From Clostridiales bacterium (GTDB lineage: Bacteria > Bacillota > Clostridia > Oscillospirales > Acutalibacteraceae), in the NCBI GenBank assembly GCA_019418545.1, contig DYBQ01000040.1:2101-19408 (forward strand): DNA of 17,308 bases. The letters run 5' to 3'. Under the pieces are notes generated by a model. That model saw only the letters and a list, made by a program, of their open reading frames with translations, ran no database searches and was not told where the DNA came from. Shown piece by piece: positions 7,097 to 13,563 of this stretch. The translations under genes were made by a program, and so were the position numbers. Numbering within the stretch: position 1 is the first letter of the stretch; every line of letters begins with the position of its first letter.

Positions 7097-7144
7097 ATGT
7101 ATCCAAGAATGGTGCGGCTCCATCTGAATACGGTATTATTATAG
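7097..7144 (+). CDS. Possible 15-residue small peptide
   Basis: ATG 7097 is preceded by a strong GAGGAGGG (7083-7090) at 6-base spacing and runs 15 codons (MYPRMVRLHLNTVLL) to TAG. I do not recognise it and see no good promoter. The rest of the 445-base gap 6890-7334 holds the spoIIQ promoter, the 7032-7062 hairpin and the lexA promoter. The longer minus-strand open frame across the gap reads through the hairpin and looks spurious. Confidence 0.15.
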   Translation: MYPRMVRLHLNTVLL

Positions 7145-7221
7145 ACAGGAGAAATCAATAATTTGTGAATAGCGTGTAAATTGTTCATTAAATAAAAGTT
7201 AAAAACGAAACAAAAAAATTC

Positions 7222-7233
7222 AAACAAATGTTT
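7222..7233. promoter_or_regulatory. Possible LexA (SOS-like) operator at lexA
   Basis: AAAC-AAAT-GTTT (7222-7233) is an inverted repeat with the GAAC-N4-GTTC geometry of the Firmicutes SOS box. It matches 10 of 14 bases of CGAACATATGTTCG. It touches the first base of the lexA -35 element, which suits autorepression. The outer bases are A/T instead of the usual G/C, so the call is tentative. Confidence 0.3.
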
Positions 7234-7261
7234 TGTGTTTTTTCAGGTTTTATGTTATACT
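7233..7261 (+). promoter_or_regulatory. Sigma-A promoter of lexA
   Basis: TTGTGT (7233-7238) and TATACT (7256-7261) have a 17-base spacer. A further perfect inverted repeat, TAACA-AAG-TGTTA (7270-7282), lies just after the start point. Confidence 0.6.
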
Positions 7262-7334
7262 AGTAGGTGTAACAAAGTGTTAGTATTAGAAAAATTTAAT
7301 TTTCATACAAGTTAAGGGATAGGAGGTATATAAA

Positions 7335-7922
7335 ATGAAAAAACTGAGTAAAAGCCAGCAAAAAATATATGACTTTTTAAAGGAACAGGCCCAGTGCGGA
7401 GTGCCGCCGTCAGTGCGGGAAATCTGTGCAGCAACTGGACTGAAATCTACTTCTACGGTTCATGCGCATTTGCGCACACTGGAAGAACTCGGATATATTT
7501 CCCGGCAAGCCGGTTTGAACCGCTCGATTCGGATTGAGGGGGCAGAAGAAACCACCCAGGTGCCGATTTTGGGACGGGTAACTGCCGGAATCCCCATTTT
7601 GGCAATAGAAGAGATTCAGGGGTATTTGCCCTATTCGGCCAAACATGCAGGCGGAAAAGAATTATTTGCCCTGCATGTGGAAGGAATGAGTATGAAAAAT
7701 GCCGGAATTTTGGACGGAGATTATGTTGTGGCAGAAAAAACCCCTACGGCAGATGATGGCGCTATCGTGGTAGCGATGATTGAAGACGAGGCAACTGTTA
7801 AGCGTTTATACCGTGAAAAAGATTGTATTCGCCTGCAGCCGGAAAACCCGGATTTTGAGCCGATTTACTCCAAGGACGTGTCAGTTTTGGGAAGAGTCGT
7901 GGCGGTTTTACGATATTATTAA
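7335..7922 (+). CDS. lexA: LexA SOS repressor
   Basis: This is LexA, 195 residues, the repressor of the DNA-damage response, inactivated by RecA-stimulated self-cleavage. Residues 1-65 form the winged helix (SKSQQKIYDFL, VREICAATGLKSTSTVHAHLRTLEELGYI). The cleavage bond A84-G85 lies in GRVTAGIP. The Ser-Lys dyad is S119 (EGMSM) and K156 (ATVKRLY). All catalytic elements are therefore intact. AGGAGG (7321-7326) lies 8 bases before ATG 7335. It is monocistronic and ends at the 8020-8067 terminator. Divergent placement from spoIIQ is probably coincidental. Confidence 0.97.
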   Translation: MKKLSKSQQKIYDFLKEQAQCGVPPSVREICAATGLKSTSTVHAHLRTLEELGYISRQAGLNRSIRIEGAEETTQVPILGRVTAGIPILAIEEIQGYLPYSAKHAGGKELFALHVEGMSMKNAGILDGDYVVAEKTPTADDGAIVVAMIEDEATVKRLYREKDCIRLQPENPDFEPIYSKDVSVLGRVVAVLRYY

Positions 7923-8019
7923 GCAGGAATCTTAGAGGATGATTTGAACTAGCCGATAATATTGTGATGGCAGAATAGTTTTGACATATTCGCGGTCAGA
8001 GCGCCGTACATATTGATAA

Positions 8020-8067
8020 AAAACAACGGAGTACAAAGGTGAAAACCAAGTTGTACTCCATTGTTTT
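8020..8067. terminator. Bidirectional terminator between lexA and aroK
   Basis: AAAACAA-c-GGAGTACAA (8020-8036) pairs with TTGTACTCC-a-TTGTTTT (8051-8067), 17 positions with one mismatch. An inner GGT-GAAA-ACC caps the stem. It can end lexA (+) and aroE-aroK (-). The space 7923-8019 before it shows nothing I recognise. Confidence 0.85.
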
Positions 8068-8099
8068 GGGCAGTTCTCATGATATATTAAAAAATAATT

Positions 8100-8609
8100 T
8101 TATGCTTCTCCCACTAACTCCAAAATGCGGTGGGCCACCACAGAGGCAGGGGCGCCGGCGGGAACGATTTTGTCAGCGGCCTGTTGATACAATGGGGTGC
8201 GCTGTTGATACAAATCGGCAATAAATTCCCGACGGTCCGGCCGCTGGAGAAGAGGCCGATGAGTATCGAGTTTCAGCCGTTCCTGTAAGGCGGCCAATGG
8301 GGTATCCAGAAAGAGAATGGTTCCACTTTGTTTTAGCAGCCGGACATTTTCTGGATTGAGCACCGTACCCCCGCCACAGGCAATTACAAGCCCTTGCTTT
8401 TGAGAAAGAGATAGTGCAGCTTGGGTTTCCATTTGACGGAAAGCAGCTTCACCAAGAGAAGAAAAAATTTCTGTTATCGTCATTTTTTGCTCTGATTCAA
8501 TAAACTTGTCCATATCAATAAAATCCCGATGACTCAATACCGCCAATCGGTGTCCAATGGTGCTTTTCCCGCATCCCATAAATCCACACAAAATTAAGTT
8601 TTGACTCAT
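8100..8609 (-). CDS. aroK: Shikimate kinase
   Basis: This is a 169-residue shikimate kinase, which converts shikimate and ATP to shikimate 3-phosphate on the way to chorismate. The Walker A loop is GFMGCGKST (9-17). The shikimate-binding DMD at 32-34, R58 and the GGG loop at 79-81 (ACGGGTV) are present, and lid arginine R118 lies in THRPLL. Size and motifs are standard. Its ATG overlaps the TGA of aroE in an ATGA, so translation is coupled. Nothing else of the pathway is in the window. Confidence 0.95.
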   Translation of the reverse strand: MSQNLILCGFMGCGKSTIGHRLAVLSHRDFIDMDKFIESEQKMTITEIFSSLGEAAFRQMETQAALSLSQKQGLVIACGGGTVLNPENVRLLKQSGTILFLDTPLAALQERLKLDTHRPLLQRPDRREFIADLYQQRTPLYQQAADKIVPAGAPASVVAHRILELVGEA

Positions 8610-9517
8610 TGCTGCTTCCCTCCAAAATGTTTTTCCATTTCTGCGATTGTTTCATCAATCAGCTTTTTCATATCTTCTGCTTGGAAAGAGGAGCCATACC
8701 AAATTTCGTGGGCAGCAGCAGCCTGCCAAACCAGCATGGCCATTCCATGAATAGCAGGAATTCCAAGAGTTTGGGCTGTTTGGAGCAGACGTGTTTGATG
8801 GGGATTGTATACTGCGTCAAATACGGCTTCACAGCAGGAAACAACAGCAGGGGAAACCGGGGATTCTGCTATGTGGGGATACATTCCTACACTGGTACAA
8901 TTTAGAAGAAGCTGAAAATGGGGAGCATGGGAGCTGTGAGCGTTATTTTCCAAATAGGAATAGGAAACCGTGTGATAGCATCCAGACTTTCCTAATTGTG
9001 CAGCATAGCCCGATAGGGCAGAACACAGTTTTTCGGCCTTTGGGAGGCTTTGTTCCCGAACAGCAAAAGTGATTTGGGGATGTTTGCTGGATTCTGTCAA
9101 AGCAAAAGCAACAGCACGGGCAGCGCCGCCGCTTCCAAGTATCAGGCAGGAGCCATCGGGGGTGATACCAGACGCTTCCAGTGCTTTCAGACATCCGATG
9201 CCATCGGTGGTATGGCCAATTGCTTTTCCGTTTTCAATAGACACCGTATTAACGGAGCCAAAAGCACGTGCCTGGGGGCTGCAATCGTCTAAAAAAGGAA
9301 TAATTGCTTCTTTATGGGGAATTGTTACATTAAAGCCTCGTAAATAGCGCAAAGAAACCATTTTTTCTTTTAGCATTTCAGGTGGGATGTCCATCACTTC
9401 ATAAGGTTCATTGTCTTTTCCAGAAAGACAAAACAATTTTTTATGAATAAATGGAGACATCGTATGGCCAATGGGATGTCCAATTATCGCAAAACCTGAA
9501 GATTTTTTTATGCACAT
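8606..9517 (-). CDS. aroE: Shikimate dehydrogenase
   Basis: This is a 303-residue NADP-dependent shikimate dehydrogenase, which reduces 3-dehydroshikimate to shikimate. The substrate loop GHPIGHTMSP (13-22) is present. The catalytic lysine is K69 in NVTIPHK and the catalytic aspartate is D105 in GHTTDG. The Rossmann glycine loop is LGSGGAARA (127-135), followed by NCTSVGM (206-212) and Q265 near the C-terminus. I chose ATG 9517, because the family motif starts a few residues later and AAGGAG sits 14 bases upstream, which is longer than usual. The open frame extends 16 more codons without a better signal. The gene is the first of a two-gene operon with aroK. I see only weak promoter candidates in 9520-9600. 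Confidence 0.94.
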   Translation of the reverse strand: MCIKKSSGFAIIGHPIGHTMSPFIHKKLFCLSGKDNEPYEVMDIPPEMLKEKMVSLRYLRGFNVTIPHKEAIIPFLDDCSPQARAFGSVNTVSIENGKAIGHTTDGIGCLKALEASGITPDGSCLILGSGGAARAVAFALTESSKHPQITFAVREQSLPKAEKLCSALSGYAAQLGKSGCYHTVSYSYLENNAHSSHAPHFQLLLNCTSVGMYPHIAESPVSPAVVSCCEAVFDAVYNPHQTRLLQTAQTLGIPAIHGMAMLVWQAAAAHEIWYGSSFQAEDMKKLIDETIAEMEKHFGGKQQ

Positions 9518-9582
9518 AGTACAAAAACACGCTCCTTGTATAATAATTACCAGAAAAAAACACAATATTTTTCAAATTGATA

Positions 9583-9611
9583 TTGACAAAGACAGTTTTT
9601 GCTAATAATAT
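9583..9611 (+). promoter_or_regulatory. Sigma-A promoter of acpP
   Basis: A perfect TTGACA (9583-9588) and TAATAT (9606-9611) are 17 bases apart. The start near 9618 leaves an unusually long leader of about 155 bases before acpP. Confidence 0.8.
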
Positions 9612-9616
9612 TTTGG

Positions 9617-9764
9617 TATGGAAAGAACAAATCTCACCTGCTGCAAAATTTCCGGCTATCAAAAACCTGCCTGAATTGTAGCATATCCGGTCGTGATTTG
9701 TCCATAGCAACCCCATTGCTGTGCGGCTTAAGCCGTAGATTATTCCACATTAAGACAAAGGAGG
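9617..9764 (+). promoter_or_regulatory. Structured 5' leader of acpP (candidate cis-regulatory RNA)
   Basis: The leader folds by hand into an ordered set. A closing helix pairs 9617-9621 with 9702-9706 and 9627-9633 with 9695-9701, with a 5-base bulge between. Inside it is a 7-bp stem (9640-9646 with 9676-9682, one G-U). Its loop segment CCGGCTAT (9652-9659) can pair with ATATCCGG (9683-9690) with one mismatch, forming an H-type pseudoknot with an A-rich third loop. Hairpins at 9706-9720 (AGCAA-CCCCA-TTGCT) and 9724-9735 (CGGCTTAAGCCG) follow. The ribosome binding site AAAGGAGG is at 9757-9764. I recognise no known riboswitch class, and no open frame fits. Confidence 0.4.
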
Positions 9765-9773
9765 CAACGGATT

Positions 9774-10001
9774 ATGGTATTTGAGAAGGTAAAGGCGATC
9801 CTCAGCGAGCAGTTTGACGTGGAGGAAGACACCATCACCAATGACACTACTATCACTGAGGATTTGGGTGCAGATTCTCTGGATGTGGTAGACCTTCTGA
9901 TGTCCATCGAGGATGAGTTTGAAATCGAAGTGCCCGACACCGAGATTGAGAACATTAAGACTGTCGGTGAACTGGTAAAGTACATCGAGGATCACGTTTG
10001 A
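9774..10001 (+). CDS. acpP: Acyl carrier protein
   Basis: This is a 75-residue acidic acyl carrier protein that carries growing acyl chains in fatty acid synthesis. The phosphopantetheine site is S35 in LGADSLD, followed by the recognition helix VVDLLMSIEDEFEIEVPD. AAAGGAGG lies 9 bases before ATG 9774. It has its own promoter and terminator, so it is transcribed alone, apart from the fab genes. The adjacent sodium-pump gene has a separate promoter, and no malonate decarboxylase genes are present, so this is taken as the general ACP. Confidence 0.96.
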   Translation: MVFEKVKAILSEQFDVEEDTITNDTTITEDLGADSLDVVDLLMSIEDEFEIEVPDTEIENIKTVGELVKYIEDHV

Positions 10002-10025
10002 TTTCTGCCTGTCAGGGACGTTCAG

Positions 10026-10064
10026 TCCGCTGCGGCTCTCATTGTGAGAGCCCAGCGGATTTTT
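10026..10064 (+). terminator. Terminator of acpP
   Basis: TCCGCTG-GGCTCTCA (10026-10041, one bulged C) pairs with TGAGAGCC-CAGCGGA (10045-10059) across a three-base loop and is followed by TTTTT. It is a strong 15-bp stem. Confidence 0.92.
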
Positions 10065-10119
10065 GCGTTTTTATAACGTTTTACAGAAAAAGAAATTGTT
10101 TTTGAATGGATTTTTCTGG

Positions 10120-10148
10120 TTGAAATCCGCTATTCAAAACAGTATAAT
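10120..10148 (+). promoter_or_regulatory. Sigma-A promoter of the decarboxylase subunit genes
   Basis: TTGAAA (10120-10125) and a perfect TATAAT (10143-10148) have a 17-base spacer. A small GCGG-CCGC hairpin lies in the short leader (around 10160-10175). Confidence 0.75.
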
Positions 10149-10206
10149 AAAAAGGATTCCGGCGGTTTTGGCCGCTAAATATATTTATAAAGGAGAGTCA
10201 AACCTG

Positions 10207-11343
10207 TTGAGCGATTTTTCTTTTCTGACCGACGGCGTGGTGTACATGGCTCAGCATTGGAATATGCTGATTATGTGGCTCATCGGCGGTCTGCTCATCT
10301 GGCTGGCCATCAAAAAGGATTTTGAGCCGGCTTTGCTGTTGCCTATGGGCTTTGGTGCCATTCTGGTGAATCTGCCAATCCCAGGTGTTTTGGGAGATAA
10401 CGGAATTGTTACCTGGCTGTTCGAAAATGGCATTGAAGCTTCGGAAGCATTCCCATTGCTGCTGTTTGTGGGAATTGGCGCCATGATTGATTTTGGACCT
10501 TTGCTTTCCAATCCCAAAATGCTGCTGTTCGGCGGCGCAGCTCAGTTCGGAATATTCTTTACTGTATTGCTGGCTGTTCTTCTGGGATTCCCCCTAAAGG
10601 ATGCTATGAGTGCCGGTGTGATTGGTGCAGCAGACGGCCCAACATCCATCCTGGTATCCCAGCAGCTGCACAGCGACTATATGGGTGCAATTGCAGTAGC
10701 TGCCTATTCGTATATGGCACTGGTACCCATTATCCAGCCTATGGCAATCCGTCTGGTTACCACGCAAAAAGAACGTCAGATTCGTATGCCATACAATCCC
10801 CAGTCGGTATCGCGTACCACAAAAATCCTCTTCCCGATTATTGTTACGTTGATTGCGGGTCTGATTGCTCCCTCTTCTGTTGCTTTGGTAGGCTTCTTGA
10901 TGTTTGGTAATCTCATTCGTGAGTGCGGCAAGCTGGAAACACTGTCTCAGACAGCACAGGGACCTTTGGCCAATTTGATTACCATCTTCCTGGGAATTAC
11001 CATTGCCTATCAGATGCAGGCGGACAAGTTCCTCAACTGGGGTACTCTCCTGATTATGGCATTGGGCTTGGTCGCATTTATTTTCGATACCATTGGCGGT
11101 GTGGTGTTTGCAAAAATTTTGAACCTCTTCCTGCCTAAGGATAAGAAAATCAATCCCATGGTGGGCGGTGCAGGCATCTCTGCATTCCCCATGAGCGCCC
11201 GTGTAATTCAGAAGATGGCGCTGAAAGAGGACAACCAGAATCACCTGCTCATGCACGCAGTTGGCGCCAATGTGGCCGGTCAGATTGGCTCTGTGGTAGC
11301 AGGCGGTATTATCCTGTCGCTGGCCGGAATCTGGGGGTTATAA
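10207..11343 (+). CDS. Sodium-translocating decarboxylase beta subunit (OadB/GcdB/MmdB family)
   Basis: This is a 378-residue polytopic membrane protein of the family that decarboxylates carboxybiotin and exports Na+. Family hallmarks are visible: FVGIGAMIDFGPLLSNPKM (88-105), IGAADGPTSI (139-148, with D143 in the conserved Na+ site motif), AYSYMALVPIIQPM (166-179), and NPMVGGAGISAFPMSARV and HAVGANVAGQIGSVVAGG near the C-terminus. I chose TTG 10207: GGAG (10192-10195) lies 11 bases upstream, and CTG 10204 is an alternative. The longer open frame runs back over the promoter and the acpP terminator, so it is not real. The gamma-like subunit follows one base after the stop. No carboxyltransferase or biotin-carrier gene is in the window, so the substrate (oxaloacetate, glutaconyl-CoA, methylmalonyl-CoA or malonate) is unknown. 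Confidence 0.92.
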   Translation: MSDFSFLTDGVVYMAQHWNMLIMWLIGGLLIWLAIKKDFEPALLLPMGFGAILVNLPIPGVLGDNGIVTWLFENGIEASEAFPLLLFVGIGAMIDFGPLLSNPKMLLFGGAAQFGIFFTVLLAVLLGFPLKDAMSAGVIGAADGPTSILVSQQLHSDYMGAIAVAAYSYMALVPIIQPMAIRLVTTQKERQIRMPYNPQSVSRTTKILFPIIVTLIAGLIAPSSVALVGFLMFGNLIRECGKLETLSQTAQGPLANLITIFLGITIAYQMQADKFLNWGTLLIMALGLVAFIFDTIGGVVFAKILNLFLPKDKKINPMVGGAGISAFPMSARVIQKMALKEDNQNHLLMHAVGANVAGQIGSVVAGGIILSLAGIWGL

Positions 11344-11344
11344 T

Positions 11345-11536
11345 ATGAATCTAATGATGATGAATATGCTGGCAAAAGCCTTTGATAGTGCTTTGGGGCC
11401 AGTACAGACAGAAGATATTATGAGGTCTCTGGAGCTGATGGGAAAAGGAATGCTGGGCATTTTTATCGTAATGGTGCTTATCTTCCTGTTGATTTTCTGT
11501 CTCAACCGTTTTACTGGAAACAAAAAAGAGGACTAA
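11345..11536 (+). CDS. Sodium-pump decarboxylase gamma-like subunit (OadG type)
   Basis: This is a 63-residue protein with one membrane helix (about 35-54, LMGKGMLGIFIVMVLIFLLI) and a short basic/acidic tail. Size, topology and the GKGMLGIFIVMVLI segment fit the OadG/MmdD small subunit that assembles or anchors the decarboxylase. It starts one base after the beta-subunit stop, with the GGGGG of that gene's last codons as ribosome binding site, so it is translationally coupled. Small size makes homology weak, and the assignment rests largely on position. Confidence 0.75.
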   Translation: MNLMMMNMLAKAFDSALGPVQTEDIMRSLELMGKGMLGIFIVMVLIFLLIFCLNRFTGNKKED

Positions 11537-11555
11537 ATCCCACAGGGAAGTCCTC
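11528..11555 (+). other. Strong hairpin between the gamma-like gene and proS
   Basis: GAGGACT (11528-11534) pairs with AGTCCTC (11549-11555), and TCCC pairs with GGGA inside around an ACA loop. The stem includes the TAA stop codon of the upstream gene. It is followed by GTATCTTAAAATT, not a clean T-run. It may be a weak terminator, a processing site or a stability element that separates expression of proS. Confidence 0.6.
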
Positions 11556-11586
11556 GTATCTTAAAATTAGATAAGGAGCGATTGCT

Positions 11587-13026
11587 TTGGCACAGCAAAA
11601 GAAAATGGTGGAAGCTATCACGTCCATGGACGAGGACTTCTCCAAATGGTATACGGATATTGTAAAAAAAGCAGAGCTGATGGACTACTCCAGCGTCAAG
11701 GGCTGCATGGTGATTGAGCCCTATGGCTATGCGATTTGGGAAAATATCCAGAAGGATTTGGATGCCCGCTTTAAAAAGGTAGGGGTACAAAATGTATACA
11801 TGCCCCTGTTTATCCCTGAGAGTCTGCTTCAGCGGGAAAAGGACCATGTAGCGGGTTTTGCTCCCGAAGTGGCCTGGGTAACTCAAGGAGGTCAGGAAGA
11901 ACTGACAGAGCGTCTGTGTGTCCGTCCTACCAGCGAGGTTTTGTTCTGCGAGCACTATCAAAAGGTCATCAAATCCTGGCGTGACCTGCCTAAGCTATAT
12001 AACCAGTGGTGCAGCGTGGTTCGCTGGGAAAAGACAACCCGTCCTTTCCTGCGTTCCTCCGAGTTCCTGTGGCAGGAAGGCCATACCATGCACGAAACTG
12101 CCGAAGAGGCCGAGGAAGAGACTATGCGCATGCTGAAGCTGTATGAGGCTTTCTACCGTGAGACTCTGGCAATCCCTGCTGTAACCGGCAAAAAGACAGA
12201 AAAAGAAAAGTTTGCCGGTGCAAAGGCTACCTACACCATTGAGCCTATGATGCACAATGGCGTTGCTTTGCAGGGTGGTACCAGCCACTATTTCGGCGAC
12301 GGTTTTGCCAAGAGTTTCGGCATTGCTTTTACCGGTCGTGACAATACCCTGCAAGCGCCGCACCAGACCAGCTGGGGTGTTTCCACCCGTATGATTGGCG
12401 CCATTATTATGGTGCACGGCGACGACAACGGTTTGGTACTGCCGCCCCGCATTGCGCCGATTCAGGTAGTGATTGTGCCTATCGCACAGCACAAGCCCGG
12501 TGTTCTGGAAAAGAGCCGTGAACTGGCTGACCGTTTGGGCGAGAAGTTCCGCATTAAGCTGGATGACAGCGAGCAGTCTCCCGGCTGGAAGTTCAGCCAG
12601 TATGAGATGCAGGGCGTGCCGCTGCGTTTGGAAATTGGTCCGAAGGATTTGGAGAAAAATCAGTGCGTGCTGGTACGTCGTGATAACCGGGAAAAGTTGT
12701 TTGTTTCCCTCGACGAGTTGGAGACGAAGATTCCCGAGCTGCTGCAAGCCGTTCATGACGGTATGTATGAGCGCGCCCTCCAAAATCTCCATGAAAAAAC
12801 CTTTGTGGCTCATACTCACGAGGAGTTCCTGGATATTGCCGCCAACAAGCCCGGCTTTATCAAAGCTATGTGGTGCGGCGACGCAGCCTGTGAGGACAAG
12901 CTGAAAGAAGAGACAAACGGCGTTAAGTCCCGCTGCATCCCCTTTGAGGAAGAGCATTTGGATGACGTGTGTGTGTGCTGCGGCAAGCCTGCCAAGCATA
13001 TGGTATATTGGGGCCGTCAATATTAA
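11587..13026 (+). CDS. proS: Prolyl-tRNA synthetase, archaeal/eukaryotic type
   Basis: This is a class II prolyl-tRNA synthetase of the short (479-residue) ProS3 type, which charges tRNA-Pro. It lacks the editing insertion of the E. coli-type enzyme. Visible elements are RPTSEVLFCEHY (113-124), motif 2 RWEKTTRPFLRSSEFLWQEGHT (146-167) and motif 3 around GDDNGLVLPPRIAPI (278-292). The C-terminal zinc-binding extension has C430, C435, C450, C462, C464 and C465 and the conserved terminal tyrosine. The start is TTG 11587, with AAGGAG (11573-11578) 8 bases upstream; the next in-frame ATG is residue 7. The 50-base gap upstream is too short for a T-box leader. The gene probably shares the decarboxylase transcript or uses an unseen promoter. 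Confidence 0.96.
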   Translation: MAQQKKMVEAITSMDEDFSKWYTDIVKKAELMDYSSVKGCMVIEPYGYAIWENIQKDLDARFKKVGVQNVYMPLFIPESLLQREKDHVAGFAPEVAWVTQGGQEELTERLCVRPTSEVLFCEHYQKVIKSWRDLPKLYNQWCSVVRWEKTTRPFLRSSEFLWQEGHTMHETAEEAEEETMRMLKLYEAFYRETLAIPAVTGKKTEKEKFAGAKATYTIEPMMHNGVALQGGTSHYFGDGFAKSFGIAFTGRDNTLQAPHQTSWGVSTRMIGAIIMVHGDDNGLVLPPRIAPIQVVIVPIAQHKPGVLEKSRELADRLGEKFRIKLDDSEQSPGWKFSQYEMQGVPLRLEIGPKDLEKNQCVLVRRDNREKLFVSLDELETKIPELLQAVHDGMYERALQNLHEKTFVAHTHEEFLDIAANKPGFIKAMWCGDAACEDKLKEETNGVKSRCIPFEEEHLDDVCVCCGKPAKHMVYWGRQY

Positions 13027-13056
13027 GTGCTGATATTGTTTTGAATTTTATATAAT

Positions 13057-13098
13057 AAAAGGACGTGATACAGTTTTTGCTCTGTATCACGTCCTTTT
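13057..13098. terminator. Terminator of proS
   Basis: A perfect 17-bp inverted repeat: AAAAGGACGTGATACAG (13057-13073) pairs with 13082-13098 across an 8-base loop, ending in TTTT. Symmetric arms allow action on either strand. Confidence 0.92.
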
Positions 13099-13100
13099 AC

Positions 13101-13129
13101 TTGCCTTTTGAATGGTAGTTTGATATAAT
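13101..13129 (+). promoter_or_regulatory. Sigma-A promoter of the small membrane protein gene
   Basis: TTGCCT (13101-13106) and a perfect TATAAT (13124-13129) are 17 bases apart. They start two bases after the proS terminator. Confidence 0.75.
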
Positions 13130-13172
13130 ATTTTCATTCTCTTAACAAATAATTTTGGGAAGGATGATAAAC

Positions 13173-13481
13173 ATGCAGGTGTACGCAATCATTATGGGGG
13201 TAGCCGCACTGGTATTTTTGGGTGTAGGGCTGCTGGTCTATAAAGGAAAACCCCATTTGCTGTTCAATGTGGGGAAAAAGGTGGACCGTGCCGTTTTTGG
13301 CAAGGCGGTGGGACTCCCGCTGCTGGTGATGGCAGGTGTTTGTGTGCTTAGTGCCGTGGTGGCATTGATTGGGGGAGAAAGCACTGCTTCCATTTATGCT
13401 ACAGTCGGCGTGTTTGTGGCAGGATTTTTGGGATGTTTTGTGTGGATGGAAGTTATTAAGAAGCGCCATAATGTGAAGTAA
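13173..13481 (+). CDS. Small three-helix membrane protein (DUF3784-like)
   Basis: This is a 102-residue hydrophobic protein with three predicted membrane helices (about 4-23, 46-66 and 74-94). A basic, soluble loop KGKPHLLFNVGKKVDRAVFGK lies after the first helix. Topology and length resemble DUF3784-type proteins of Firmicutes, whose function is not established; I am not certain of the family. I chose ATG 13173 because GGGAAGG (13157-13163) lies 9 bases upstream; ATG 13164 would leave no space for a ribosome binding site. It is monocistronic with its own promoter and terminator. Confidence 0.8.
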   Translation: MQVYAIIMGVAALVFLGVGLLVYKGKPHLLFNVGKKVDRAVFGKAVGLPLLVMAGVCVLSAVVALIGGESTASIYATVGVFVAGFLGCFVWMEVIKKRHNVK

Positions 13482-13501
13482 AATGATAGATGACTATACA
13501 T

Positions 13502-13541
13502 AAAAAGCGCAGAGCAGGGTGTTTCCTGTTCTGCGCTTTTT
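13502..13541. terminator. Bidirectional terminator between the membrane protein and HAD genes
   Basis: AAAAAGCGCAGAGCAGG (13502-13518) pairs with CCTGTTCTGCGCTTTTT (13525-13541), 17 pairs with one G-U and a 6-base loop. It serves both convergent genes. Confidence 0.92.
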
Positions 13542-13563
13542 GTGTATGTGTTTTGAAAATGGA

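Noticed and set aside
6886..7227. 113-residue minus-strand open frame between spoIIQ and lexA
   Set aside because: It runs through a terminator hairpin and the sigma-F promoter, lacks a ribosome binding site and has no recognisable protein features.
7981..8012. TTGACA at 7981 as a promoter for a transcript after lexA
   Set aside because: No acceptable -10 lies at 16-18 bases, and the bidirectional terminator follows immediately.
9774..11343. acpP next to a decarboxylase beta subunit as a malonate decarboxylase (mad/mdc-like) system, which also uses an ACP
   Set aside because: A strong terminator and a separate promoter divide the two genes, the ACP looks like the general type, and no other mad/mdc genes are present.
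11995..13020. 341-residue minus-strand open frame opposite proS
   Set aside because: It is an antisense shadow of a conserved gene, with no promoter or ribosome binding site seen.
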